From Kalmusia sp. IMI 367209 (Eukaryota > Ascomycota > Dothideomycetes > Pleosporales > Didymosphaeriaceae): DNA of 64,000 bases. A program made the position numbers and the translations under genes. The number at the start of each line of letters is the position of its first letter. The first letter of the stretch is position 1. Below are positions 1 to 11,649 of this stretch, one piece after another. The stretch is from positions 1 through 64,000 of the forward strand of contig JAPEUQ010000019.1 of assembly GCA_027946365.1 (NCBI GenBank), given 5' to 3'. Below the pieces are notes generated by a model. The model was not told the origin of the DNA and searched no databases. It saw nothing but the letters and a program-made list of their open reading frames with translations.

Positions 1-639
1 CTTCAACGCCTATCTCCTCTATAGTCTAGGTAGGTGTGGAAGGGTGTGCTCACAACGCGCCCTTGTCAACGATTAATTCCACCCTAGGCCTGGGAACATA
101 GTTCTCTAGTTTAAAGATAATAAAGTGTATATATAGACATCTAATACCACTAGGTGATAGCCCTCCTAGGATACTATTATATTAAGAAGATTAAGGAACT
201 CCAGCGCGTAGATAGGGAGTAGGGATAGAGTAGTAGCTATAGTGGCTAGGATAGGGTTTATTTAAAGGCGTAGCGTAATCTTTAGCTTAGACTTTTTTAT
301 ATTAATCTAAAGGACTTTCAGAAGCATCTATATTAGACTATCTAGTAGTATAACACTACCTAAAAGTCTAATTAAAGCATCCTCTACTTTATATCATACG
401 AGTCTATCACTACTACCTAGGTTAAGTAGACCTTACGCGTGGGCGAATAGGCCATCTAGATAGTACTAATAGAAAAGGTAAACCTATAAATATACGCCAC
501 TAGCCAGGCGTTAGAGGCGTAGTTAGGGCTTAAAATTATAGGGGGGCTAATATAAGAGAAGTCACTTCTATAAATTAAAGCGCCTCCACCAAGTAGGATC
601 CTAGAGGTTAGGGATAGCGAGGAGGAGAGGGACGAAAAA

Positions 640-1400
640 GATAAAGAGAGTATAGAGAAGATTAACTATAACTCTCTTAATATAGTGGGCAGCGACGGCG
701 CTATATAAGAGGACTAGATAAAATTATTACTAATAGAGCTCTTTAAGCCTAGGAGTGAGCGATAGATTCTAGATAATAAATATAATATTTTATATATATA
801 AGGTTAGTATTATAGTAGATGTTTTTAGTATAATGCGTCTCTCTGAAACCTTCTAATCATCTGTACGGTTTAATTCATAGACGTTAATTAATACTACTAT
901 AGCTGCGTTCCTACTAGGGATGTACCTTAGAGTCTAAGCGTCTTTCTACCTCTATTCCCACACAACTTTATGTGTAATCTATAATAATCTATAATATACT
1001 ATAATAGTCTATTATAAGTAGTATACTATTTTATATAGTTATTTTATATTTCTTCCTTATATCTTACGATTATATCTCACACCTTTATAATAGTCTTACT
1101 ACCTTTAATGTAATTATCCACTACGTCTATCTAAAGAACTATATAACTATATCTAGGCCTTATAAAATAGTTACTGAAGCTTCTATTTATATAGGCGTTA
1201 TACTATAGACCCTTTACTAGACTTATTTAGAATTAGCGTATGAGGTCGGTTGCTAGTACGTTCTAGTTTTTTTTAAAAATAAGACGTTATATAAAATAAT
1301 AAAAAAAAATCCTAACTAGAATCTCTTTACCATATTACGCCGTGTATACGCTAGAATGATAATATAGGTATAGAGATATTTATTATATATTAATTTATCT
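640..1400. repeat. Degenerate repeat, copy A
   Basis: This segment matches a second segment about 0.9-0.97 kb downstream. A shared block starts with CTATATAAGAGGACT at 701 (copy B at 1666). A second shared block, an A-run followed by ATCCTA and then ACCATAT, lies near 1301-1345 (copy B near 2191-2230). The offset shrinks from about 965 to about 890 bp between the two blocks, so one copy carries indels. Differences between copies are largely C/T and G/A, as expected for RIP. The parent element is not recognised. Confidence 0.5.
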
Positions 1401-1599
1401 GTGTTAAGTGCTTTTTATACTGTAATATTCTCTACTATTAGGTCTCATTTATATTATAAGAGGCTGTTAAGTATTTTTTTGGATTAATAATTAGCGTAAG
1501 AAGGGATGAGAAAGGGTTCTATATAGATATCTATATCTTAAATTATCACATAGCGTGTACTTTAAATGGTAGTCTTAAAAGTTTATATAGTTTAAGTAG

Positions 1600-2290
1600 A
1601 TGGATATTTTATTTAGAAAGGGGATGAAGGGGACGACTCTCCTACTATAATAGATACTAATAATACTATATAAGAGGACTGGATGGAACTATCGCTATGC
1701 GACTCTTCTTTAAGTCAAAGGAGTAAGTAATAGAAGATAGCTAATAATATAATAGATATTAATATAACGCTCCTAGATAGTTTATAGTTTTATTTATAGT
1801 GTATTAAGGATTACTATAGCTCTATTCTAACAGGAACAGCTAGTCTAAATACCTCATATATATACCTTTATATAACGCAGTCTATAGTATATTACTATAG
1901 TCTATAATAATATACTATTTTATATTACTACTTAACTTTTGCTTATCTCTTGATTCCTATAATTATGGCTTAAGTTTTAGGGTAGACCTACTACGCTCCA
2001 GCAACTACAGCCTACCTAAAGGGACTATCTAACTACTTAGATCTCGCAAAGGAGTCACAGCTTAGAGAATTAAGATATTATATTATAAGCCTCTTATAAA
2101 ACTATTTAAGGCTAGTATAGATATTATGGTTTATACTACCTAGTTAACGTTTCTTTTTTTTTTTTATAATTACATATTATACGAAAGAACTAAAAAAATC
2201 CTATACTACTATTACTATACCATATAACGTTATGTATATGATAGAATAATTATATAAACGTATAGATATTAATCTATTATTTACTTGACT
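1600..2290. repeat. Degenerate repeat, copy B
   Basis: Second copy of the element at 640-1400, in the same orientation. It contains CTATATAAGAGGACT at 1666-1680 and the A-run/ATCCTA/ACCATAT block near 2191-2230. Boundaries are approximate because both copies are heavily mutated. No terminal repeats or target-site duplications could be fixed. Confidence 0.5.
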
Positions 2291-5200
2291 ATAACGAAAC
2301 TTTAGTATTATTATATATTTTAATACTATATTTCTTTGGTATTATAAAGGACTGCAAAGTATCCACGCCAATCTAATAATAATCTAATATATGGGCTATA
2401 AAGCTAACGCCCTATATATTTATTACTAACTAGAGATACGTTATATATAATTAGGTACTAATCCTACTCATTTCTATAACTAGGGTTTACGTCTACTATA
2501 GGTACTAGACGAGTCCATGGGTGAACGTATTTAAGTGGTCTATTATAACTATAATATCTATAATGGTCTATCCTTAATAATCTTTTATAGAAGCGAAGTT
2601 AATCTATGAATCTACTATAATAAAAAGTATAGTACTTAACCTAGATAGGATTAATACTCTAAAAGATATACCTATAAACCCTACCATATTTAATTAAAGG
2701 GATATTAAGCCCTTTTATTAACCGAGTAGGACTCCTTAATTCTAAAGTCTAACCTTACTATTATATAGACTATCTTAATTGTTTTAAAAGATCTCTATTT
2801 AGTCTAGCTCTTATAGTAATTAATTACTAACTTTTTATATTCTATAGCGTTGGCCATTAGCTCTATCTATATTTTATTTTTTTATTAACTTACTAATCTT
2901 CTTCGTCATCTTTAATATCTATAGTATAGCGTTATCCATATTACTATTATCTAAGGAAAGGATCTGGGTTATAGGAACTAGAGTATCCTGGTCACTAGGC
3001 TTACTATAAATAAGTTAGTCTCCTTCTTGGGTTTTATACTAAACGCCCACACTTTGGGTACTATAGTAGGCATTATAAATAAGGAGACTAATATTAATAT
3101 TATTATAAATATTAGATCGTAAAGCGGATCGCCTAAATACTTAGTAAGATACTAATAAGTTATCTAGTAGTATTCTAGTATGACGTGATTATCTATCATA
3201 AAGAGCTTCTTATACTATTAAAAGTTATTCTCTATTAGTAGTAGTATAACGCGAAGGATAACTTATAACTAAAGTTAATTATATTCTATTATAGTAATAA
3301 TCGCTTCGCCTAGTATTCCGCCTTAATAACTAAGCACTTAAGGCTGCTAGGCCTCACCGCGATGGCTAATGCTGCGGGGTTAATCCTACTAGTTAAATAA
3401 CCCTCTAGGAGCTAACCTTAGCCTAGTAGGAGCCTGGCATATACTTAATCTAATATATAAGTATAGATGTGATAATTACGCCGACCTATTAATCTTTATT
3501 TATAGTCTTCTCCCTAGTATATTATATAGTAGTATAGAGTACTAAGAACCAGATTATATTCTATAGATAGAATGGCCTTTCTACTACTAGGTCATATTAT
3601 ATACAACTATTATATAGGTCCTGCGTAAAGTCGCGTCACGCGGTTAGGGATATAATAGAGAATATAGCCATCCTCTATACTAAGTAGTGAGGAATAATTG
3701 ACTGGTATTCCCTATAATTTATAATTATTAGTTGGCTTCTTTACGACGGCCGGAATGATGCTTAGGAGTTAAACTTCTATAAGAAGAAGTCCTTACTCTA
3801 TACCTATTACCTTACCTACTTCTATTATTCTTCTAGTAGCTATAGCACCTCTAGACTATTATTACCCCCTTAGCTTTAACTACCCTCGTTTAACGCTTAA
3901 TGGAGGCGGCTAGTAATAAAGATAATTATCTAAGGCTTCTAAAGTTCCTATAGTACCTCTTTAATAAACCTCTTAGTATTATTTAGTCCTTATACCCTTA
4001 GTCCGCCCAGCTCCCTAAATTACATCTTACTATAATAGCTGGCTGTGACCTCCAGCGAGTAATAGAAGACGATAAATACTATATATATTAGGATAGACTA
4101 TCTATTCCCACATTAAGGCCACTATGTAAGGCTAAGGTTACTAGTATCTTATAAACTAAGTATTCTAGGATTAATAAATAGCTATCCGCCTTATTCAATA
4201 CTGTCGATCGTCCTAAGTAGAATAAGTACTAAGCCTATTAGGGACCTTAGGAAGCTGGTAAAGTAGTAGCTATCTAGATAATTAAGGGTAGATACGCCCT
4301 CTACTAATGCTATATATAGTTCCATAGAGCTAGTAGTCTTAAATTAAGCATAGAGACTATTAATTATCTACGCGAAGAGGTTATAAAGGACGCTAAAATA
4401 TTAAAAAATATAAATAGTATAAAGGAGTAAAGAGATATATATAATATTATAACTCTTTAAGAAAGAAACGTATTAACTAAAAGATAGAGTAAGGATGGTG
4501 AGAAGCTCCGCCCATCCTTATTTAGTCTTAATATCTATATAGAGAGCACCTACTCTATCCTAAAGATATACTCTTCCTTTTAAATAGCCTACCTAATACG
4601 CTGCCGCTCATAAGCGAAGGGCCTAAATACTTTAAAATTATTAGATATTAGTTATCTTTTTAGGTATTATAGGAGGCGATTCTACTTTATTACTATTTAT
4701 ATAGATAGTACTCTATCGCGATTAAGGAGTACTAGCATATAATTATAATATCCTTAGTAGTAAGTAGGTTATTAGGCCCGTGTTGGATGCTCCTTTAATA
4801 TTAGAGTATACCTAAAAGTATCTATACTTTAGTATATTTACTCTGTTATTGCTGGTAGCTCATATTCTTCTATATAACTATAAGGAGGTTATTTATAAGA
4901 AATACTAGTGGCTATACTAATAAGAAGTTGCCGTAGGCCGAATGAAATATAAGCGGGTAAAAGATAAAGTCTTAGCACCCTTAATATTTTCTAAAAACCT
5001 TATTATAATTAACTAAAAGATAGCATACTAGTCTATTACTACATAGATCTAGAAATTATTTATCTAGGTAATTGATATCGACCGCTAGCGTATAGAAGAT
5101 AGTCTTAATATTATTAAAAATATACTTTTATTCTAACTCTGTTTATAGCTAGTTAAGTCTACTAGTAAAGAGGCTTTAGTAGTTATAACTAATATAAGGG

Positions 5201-6304
5201 TCGCTGGCCTCTAGTACTTTACTCCCAGCCAGCTTATTAGACGTAATAATATCTTCCTATCCTATAGTCTCTCTAGTCTCTTTATCTAATAAGTCGGATT
5301 CGTCTTTTTAGATTAAAGTTAAGTCTTCTTTAATACTAATTATAGCTACTCTATTACCTTAATCTTAATATTTATATTATAGTTATACGCGTGGAACATA
5401 ATTTATTTTTAACTAGAAGGTGTCTCACGTACTCTATTTAACGTATATAGCCACTCTGCTGTAAATTTCTCTTAAAATATCATCTATTTATTAATAGTCA
5501 TCTTTTATATATATGGATTATCTAGTCTTTATAATAATTCTATACCCTCGCCTAGTAGTTCGCCGATGAGGAAGATCTACTTAATATATAAGACTAGGAA
5601 TTCCACATAATAGTCTTCTAGGGTACTATATTAGAATACCTTCTTATAATATCTTTAAAGCTTATCTCTCATTAGAAACTCTTTAGGTGGGTTAGTAATT
5701 GGATGTATAACGATGTACTAGGCCTCCCTTATAATAATAATTATTAGCTGGAACGTCTAGTATTCTAGGTTAAATGATAGTCCATAGATATACTTATAGT
5801 TATATAGGGCCCTCTAGTTCTTAAAACTTATTATTATATTATTAAAGAACCGGCTTAACTATCGCGTAATTAACCTTAGCGGCTGGCCGACGATTATAAG
5901 AAGATTAAGAAAAAGAAGGGTATATAGTTATTCTTTAGTACTATAACTTATAAGCCAGCTTTTTAACTTTTTATAGTTAGCGTATATCGCCTTTATAGTA
6001 TATTAGTAACATGACTATTATTAAAAGAAATACGCTCCGTTACTATAATGAATTCTTATACTACTACGTAGTTAGTGGCTGTATAGGTTCTTTCTACGCA
6101 TCTATTACTTATCCTTAAACTTATAATCCCCTTTATATGGTTAATCTTCTATATATATTATTTAAATACTATAACTATCTATTCTTTATCGACAAAACTA
6201 CCTTTACTATTATCCTATCTTAATTCATAAGGCGTGACATTATTCTAGGGTTCAGCGTTATCTTTAGAAGTCTTAAATAAGCTGTTATTACTCTCTTACT
6301 TATA

Positions 6305-6535
6305 TATTAGGTATATTAGATATATTGTAGGTATAGGTGTTGCAGATACATGTATTATAGGTATAGATATTATAGGTGTAAGTGTTATAGGTCTAGATCT
6401 AGGTATAGGTGTTATAGGTACAAGTATTATAGGTACAGGTGTAGGTGTAGGTGTTATAGGTCTAGGTCCAGGTGTAGGTATTGTAGGTGCAGGTGTAGGC
6501 GTTATAGGTGCAGGTGTAGGTATTATAGGGATGGT
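6305..6535. repeat. Minisatellite of degenerate TAGGTG/TAGGTA hexamers
   Basis: Around 230 bp are built from hexamers of the type GGTGTA, GGTATA and GGTCTA, often interrupted by TTATAG. The strand bias (G and T on the + strand) and the repeat keep one frame open, giving a 63-codon Tyr/Arg/Cys-only frame at 6350-6541. This is repeat-derived and should not be annotated as a gene. Confidence 0.8.
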
Positions 6536-9399
6536 AGATAACTAGTTTAGCCACTAGTCTATATTACTGAGCGGACCTAGGTCTACCTCATCTAATAATA
6601 AGTCTATTATTAATAGAATAGTATAGAGGAGGAGCTACTTTTAGGGGTAAAAGGCAGCAGAGTAGGCACTAAGTCCTACCCCTTACCCCTAGGGGTAAGC
6701 TGTAAGGAAAAGGAACTTTAAAGTAAAATATAATATATATTTACTTAATGTTAAATTACCAGTAGCACTAGTACTAAATATATAAAGTCTAGAAGATAAT
6801 ATATAGTCTAGGTAGTTTATAGGACTAGTGCTCCCATCTATATAGTAACTTTACACTATTTAGGCCGTCCGGACTAGTAAGGAACCACACTAATTATCTT
6901 AGATTAGTAAACTTACCTTATATTATATTTTACTAATATCCTTTACCTCTAATGTCGTAAGCCTATAATAGGCTATGGGGGGCTAGCTCACTCGGAATCT
7001 GCGGGCTAATAGAGTCTAGTAGTAGTTATTAGTCTAGTAATAGTTATTAAGGAGACCTAATATATTAGGTCCTTCTACTAATAGTATTACTTATGAAGGC
7101 TACGTAGCTTATTTAAAATAAGGCTATTTATATTATTATATGGCGACTCTCTACCTAGTACTATTTATAGCCTATATTATAAGGTTTAGGTAGCGCCTTA
7201 CTCTTTTATAGATTTATATCTATGTGATGCCGCCTGCGCTCTAGGAGATGGAGACCTATACTACTAATACGCCATGGATATTCCTTATCTTTAGGTTAGG
7301 GTAGGTGTACTTAGCTCTTTAGGGAGCGTCTTAAGCGTCACCTCTATCCCCTTAGCTATCTTAAGTATTATCTTTATCTTCTTAGCTATAAATGACTGCT
7401 CCTCTTTACTAGGACTACTTAGCACTTCTATATATTATTTAGAGATCTACTATTAGATTACTGACTATATTATTATAAGTAGCTTTGGTCTATATATTTT
7501 AACTAGAGTGCTGGGTTGTTAGCGACTTCTAGGATTTAGTAGATAAGTATACACGCGATTTAGGTAATTATTAGTAAAAGATCTATACTAGTTATATATA
7601 TCTCCTTAGAAGGAAGTTGGTCAGGTACTTATACTAGAAGCTGGCTCTATAAAGTCTATAATAATAAGTAGCGTCTCCCTCTATACCTTATACTTAAAGC
7701 GTGCGCTATAGGCGTTTTCATATCTAGCTAGATATTTATAGAGGTAGTGCTCTAGTATTATACTAGTATAGTCCTTTTTATTCTTATATATGTAGTTGAG
7801 GACTCATTATTAGAGGATTTATAAGGTAGCTTCTATCTCTTCTCTATGCCTTTCTTATAACGTAGGCACTAAGTCCTTCTATAACGTAGACTTATTATTC
7901 TCACGGTCAATGACCTTAGTAGGCTCCTAGTTTAACTACTAGCTAATGTACGTTATTAAGATGCTTATAAGCTTCCCTTCCTACTTCATAGTCTTGAGGA
8001 GCGCCTAGATATTAACGAAGTATCTACCTAGCTCTATAGATATTTATCTATATAAGCTATAATATGCATCATTATTTATTATTAAGAAGAAATCTCTTTA
8101 GCGACTACTAGACGGGTGAGGCTCTATATTAGGCTTAAGGCTAGGATAGAATAGATTCTATACGTCACCTCTACTACGTGTCTGCGGTAAGCTGGCTAGC
8201 TTAGTCTAATTAGTTAATTAGACTACTAGTCCCCACCAGTCGCGGATTTCTGAGGTAAACTTAATAACCTTATTAAAGGCAGCGAACCAATACTACTAGT
8301 ATTACTTAGTATAGAATAAGTAAGGGTTTTAGCCTAAATTTATACTTATATCGTCTATTCTACAGCTTGCCATCCATTTAAACGTAGAGATGTTAAAGGT
8401 TATCTATCTAATTAAGGTATAGCACTATCTTATAATTATAGGGCTCCAACTAGTATTCCGCTATAGTATAGTTAGCTATTATATAGGAAACTTCACTTAA
8501 CTACTAAGCCTAAGTTACTCCAGCATCTCCTACTTAACTAACCCATTTAACCTCTAGAATAGCTAGCTATTATTTAAGGATAGGCTTACTAATTCGGTCT
8601 AGATCTAGCCATAATTATCTAGAAATATAGTATCCTCTTAATTAGCATGAAGCTTAATCCGTAGATATAATAGAAATATATCTACCTCTTAGAGTTAACT
8701 TACCTTAACTAATATAAGTAGGGGTGAAACTAATTTTTATTATAGATATTATATATCCACCAACGCTCTTCCTCTGGTAATTAAAAATGTTAGAGATACT
8801 CTTTAAAAGTTTTCACTTAATAATAGCCTATGATAAGCTCTCTACCTTTTCTCTAATTATACTATTCTAGCTTTTAAATAATAATTATTTCGTACTATCC
8901 TTATTACTGCTCTACCTGAAGCGACGGTAGTCTAAGCCTAGTTCTTCTAGTAAAGATAGTCTAGTATCTACTATATTTATATCTTAGAGTAAGTAATCTA
9001 TAACCAATAGCTTACATCTCACTAAAGGATACCTACCTCTTTAAAAATCTTATAGAGGCGATGCTTATACGCTTTATTAATAGATTAATTAATACTAAGG
9101 CTTTAATCTAGGCTAAGTGCGTTAATTAGAAATCTAGCTATTACTAGTTTATATAACGCAGCTTAATTATAGAGGGAATCTACCTCTCTAACTTTCTTAA
9201 TTATTATACGTTATTTTTTATTACTCTTATATCATTTGTGCCTTTACGCTTTATGGTAGGTAGCTCTAGGTGCGATTAGATTAGAAGGTAAAGGAAAAGT
9301 AGAGTCTTTTAAGATATAACGTTAATTTTATAGAGTTGTTATCTACTAAACTAATTAGGAGTAGGTTTAGTATTTATAAATCTATAGGTTTAGTTTAAA

Positions 9400-10235
9400 C
9401 CTCTTATCCTTAGGGGTAGTCTTCTATAAAGTCTTTATCTTTAGGGGTAGTCTACTAGAGTCTTTACCCCTAGGGGTAGTCTTCTATAGAGTCTTTACTT
9501 CTATAGTAGTCTGCCAGAGTCTTTACCCCTAGGGGTAGTCTTCTATAGAGTTTTTACTCCTATAATAGTCTACTATAAAGTCTTTACCCCTAGGGGTAGT
9601 CTTTCATAAAGTCTTTGCCCCTAGGGGTAGTCTTCTATAGAGTCTTTACTTCTACAGTAGTCTACTAGAGTCTTTACCTCTAGGGGTAGTCTACTAGAGT
9701 TTTTACCTCTAGGAGTAGTCTACTAGAGTCTTTACCCCTAGGGGTAGTCTACTAGAGTCTTTACCCCTAGAGGTAGTCTATTAGAGTCTTTATCTTTAAA
9801 GATAGTCTGCTAGAGTCTTTGCCCTTAAGGGTAGTTTTCTATAGAGTCTTTACTCCTATAGTAGTCTGCCATAAAGTCTTTACCCCTAGGGGTAGTCTTT
9901 TATAAAGTCTTTACCCCTAGGGGTAGTCTACTAGAGTCTTTACCCCTAGGGGTAGTCTACTAGAGTCTTTACCTCTAGGGGTAGTCTACTAGAGTCTTTG
10001 CCCCTGAGGGCAGTCTTCTATAGAGTCTTTACTCCTACGGTAGTCTACCACAAAATCTTTATCCTTAGGGGTAGTCTACTAGAGTCTTTGCCTCTAGGGG
10101 CAGTCTGCTAGAGTCTTTATCTTTAAGGACAGTCTACTAGAGTCTTTGCCCTTAGGGGCAGTCTACTAGAGTCTTTGTCCCCAGGGGCAGTCTTCCGCAG
10201 AGTCTTTACTCCTATGGGTCGTCCTTGCACCACTT
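9400..10235. repeat. Minisatellite, about 28 units of ~30 bp with an internal palindrome
   Basis: Tandem units of about 29-31 bp, each carrying GTCTTT, then a block such as ACCCCTAGGGGT, then AGTCTACTAGA or AGTCTTCTATAGA. The central ACCCCTAGGGGT is a perfect 12-bp palindrome. Units toward 10,235 look less mutated: CCCCAGGGGCAG near 10,170 replaces CCCCTAGGGGTAG, and TTCCGCAGAG replaces TTCTATAGAG. This implies an ancestral unit rich in CCCCAGGGG and CAG that lost C in CpA by RIP. The array forms the border between the AT-rich block and the gene-bearing DNA. Confidence 0.9.
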
Positions 10236-10497
10236 TTTCGCCCCTGGGGGTAACCTAACCCTACCTTACTGACACCGTTTCACCCCTAAGTATGCTGTTG
10301 ACGTTTCTGAATGTTCCACACGTGACTGCCCGTAATGTTGAGCTTCATACGCCTCGGACTTGCTTGCAGGGAGACAGGGAAGCGAAAGATCGAGCGTCGT
10401 ACGGTGCGGACCGTTCCATGAGAGATGGAACGGCGATATAGACTATGCAGGCCTCGTGCATAACACCAAAGTGCTTGTGTCTTTTGCTCGTTCGCAA

Positions 10498-11532
10498 ATG
10501 TCGCAATCAGTAGAACCGGTAGACAGTCAGGAACAATGGAAACACGTCGAAGATGCAAAAGAGCGAAAGAAGATCCAGAATCGCAATGCACAGCGGGCTT
10601 ATCGTGAGTGACGTTCGTGCTCATAAGGATGCCACACACTAACCTCCGGCTCAGGGGAGCGGTCCAAACGTCGCGTTGAAGCTCTTGAACAATTTTGCCA
10701 AGGTTCGGAGCACGAATCAGCATCCCAGCGAAAAAGGCGATGCATGGATATGGGACTGTCTTCGGAGCGTACAGAGTCGACTGAATTTCACATTGCGACA
10801 GAGCCATCCTCGTTGATAAGCCCTTCTCCGACTGCTTCTAGACGAATCATTAAGAGTTTGACCCCGCCGGCCGTCGATATTTACACTGGATCAGAGGCAC
10901 TTCGCGATATGTTGGATGATGACTCCAGCACGTCGCTTTTGGACCTCAGTTGGGCAATGGACTCTTCGCTTACCTTCTGTAACTTTCCTTCGACTACTAC
11001 CTGGTCATGCATCAAAGACCCTAGCGTGATACCTTCGGATATGAATGGAGATCCTGCAAAGGCTGGTGTGAATCCAGGCGAACCGTGCCTACAACCACCT
11101 CAATCCCTACCGCTCGAAGGTCAGACGGCACTTCATATAGCAGCAGGTTCAGGAGCTATCACAACGGTGACCACGTTACTTCAAATGTCGGCAGACGTGC
11201 TCGTCAAGGATGGTGTGGGTCGAACAGCACTCCACGTAGCAGTCGAACGATCGCAGGAAGCTGTTGTAGCCGAGCTGGTGAAACATAAATCATTACTGGA
11301 TGAGGTGAACCATAAGGGAGAGACGGCATTGCATCTTGCAGCCAGAGCTGGAAACGATGGGATCGTGCGCATTCTTCTTAGGGCTGGGAGCGGTATTGAG
11401 ATGAAAGATAGCGATGGTCGCACAGCACTGCACATGTCTGCGATGTATAACAACGATGTCGTTCTAAAGCTGCTGCTAGTGGAAGGTGCGGATATAGATG
11501 CGAGGATCCGAACGTGCGGTAATGTACTATGA
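10498..11532 (+). CDS. bZIP-basic/ankyrin-repeat (ToxE/bANK-type) transcription factor
   Basis: Model: exons 10498-10603 and 10655-11532 (51-bp intron, GTGAGT..CAG), 327 aa. Splicing joins a bZIP basic region in residues ~20-45, with the NxxAQxxxR core (NRNAQRAYRERSKRR), to a C-terminal half with four ankyrin repeats (each with a TALH motif) at residues ~205-325. No leucine-zipper heptads follow the basic region. A basic region without a zipper plus ankyrins is the hallmark of the fungal bANK regulators such as ToxE of the HC-toxin locus and APS2 of the apicidin cluster, which activate their own clusters. The protein is shorter than ToxE (about 440 aa) and stops just after the fourth repeat, so a 3' exon could be missing; a possible donor lies at 11519. 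It converges on HR-PKS 1, its likely target together with the hydrolase. The start was chosen as the ATG nearest the basic region. Confidence 0.8.
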
Positions 11533-11649
11533 GATCTGAGGTACTACGAAGTTCATCTGTTTTAGCACACCTTGACAGCTCGAACACATGTCATGGGCGA
11601 TATCGGTACATTTGAACATATCGCCCGATGAGCAGACGTATGCAAGCTA

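Larger units (their letters stand above)
1..10250. repeat. AT-rich, RIP-degraded, gene-free repeat block
   Basis: About 10 kb with no credible coding sequence on either strand. Stop codons are dense in all frames and the only open frame over 60 codons is an artefact of a short tandem repeat. TA, TAG and CTA words are extremely frequent, whereas CA and TG are scarce. This is the expected footprint of RIP acting on repeated DNA in Pezizomycotina, where CpA becomes TpA on either strand. Composition switches sharply to ordinary fungal coding DNA near 10,250. I see decayed repeat copies and two minisatellites (listed separately) but cannot name the parent transposons. It could be a subtelomeric or dispensable AT isochore; no telomere repeat is visible. 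Confidence 0.85.

Noticed and set aside
6350..6541. 63-codon frame made almost only of Tyr, Arg and Cys
   Set aside because: It is the translation of a hexamer minisatellite inside RIP-degraded DNA. It has no start context and no coding composition.
1..10250. Possible retrotransposon reverse-transcriptase remnants in the AT-rich block
   Set aside because: RIP damage is too heavy to read any conserved catalytic block with confidence by eye.
10286..10807. 173-codon open frame on the minus strand opposite the bANK gene
   Set aside because: Antisense shadow. It has no recognisable motif, while the opposite strand encodes a bZIP basic region.
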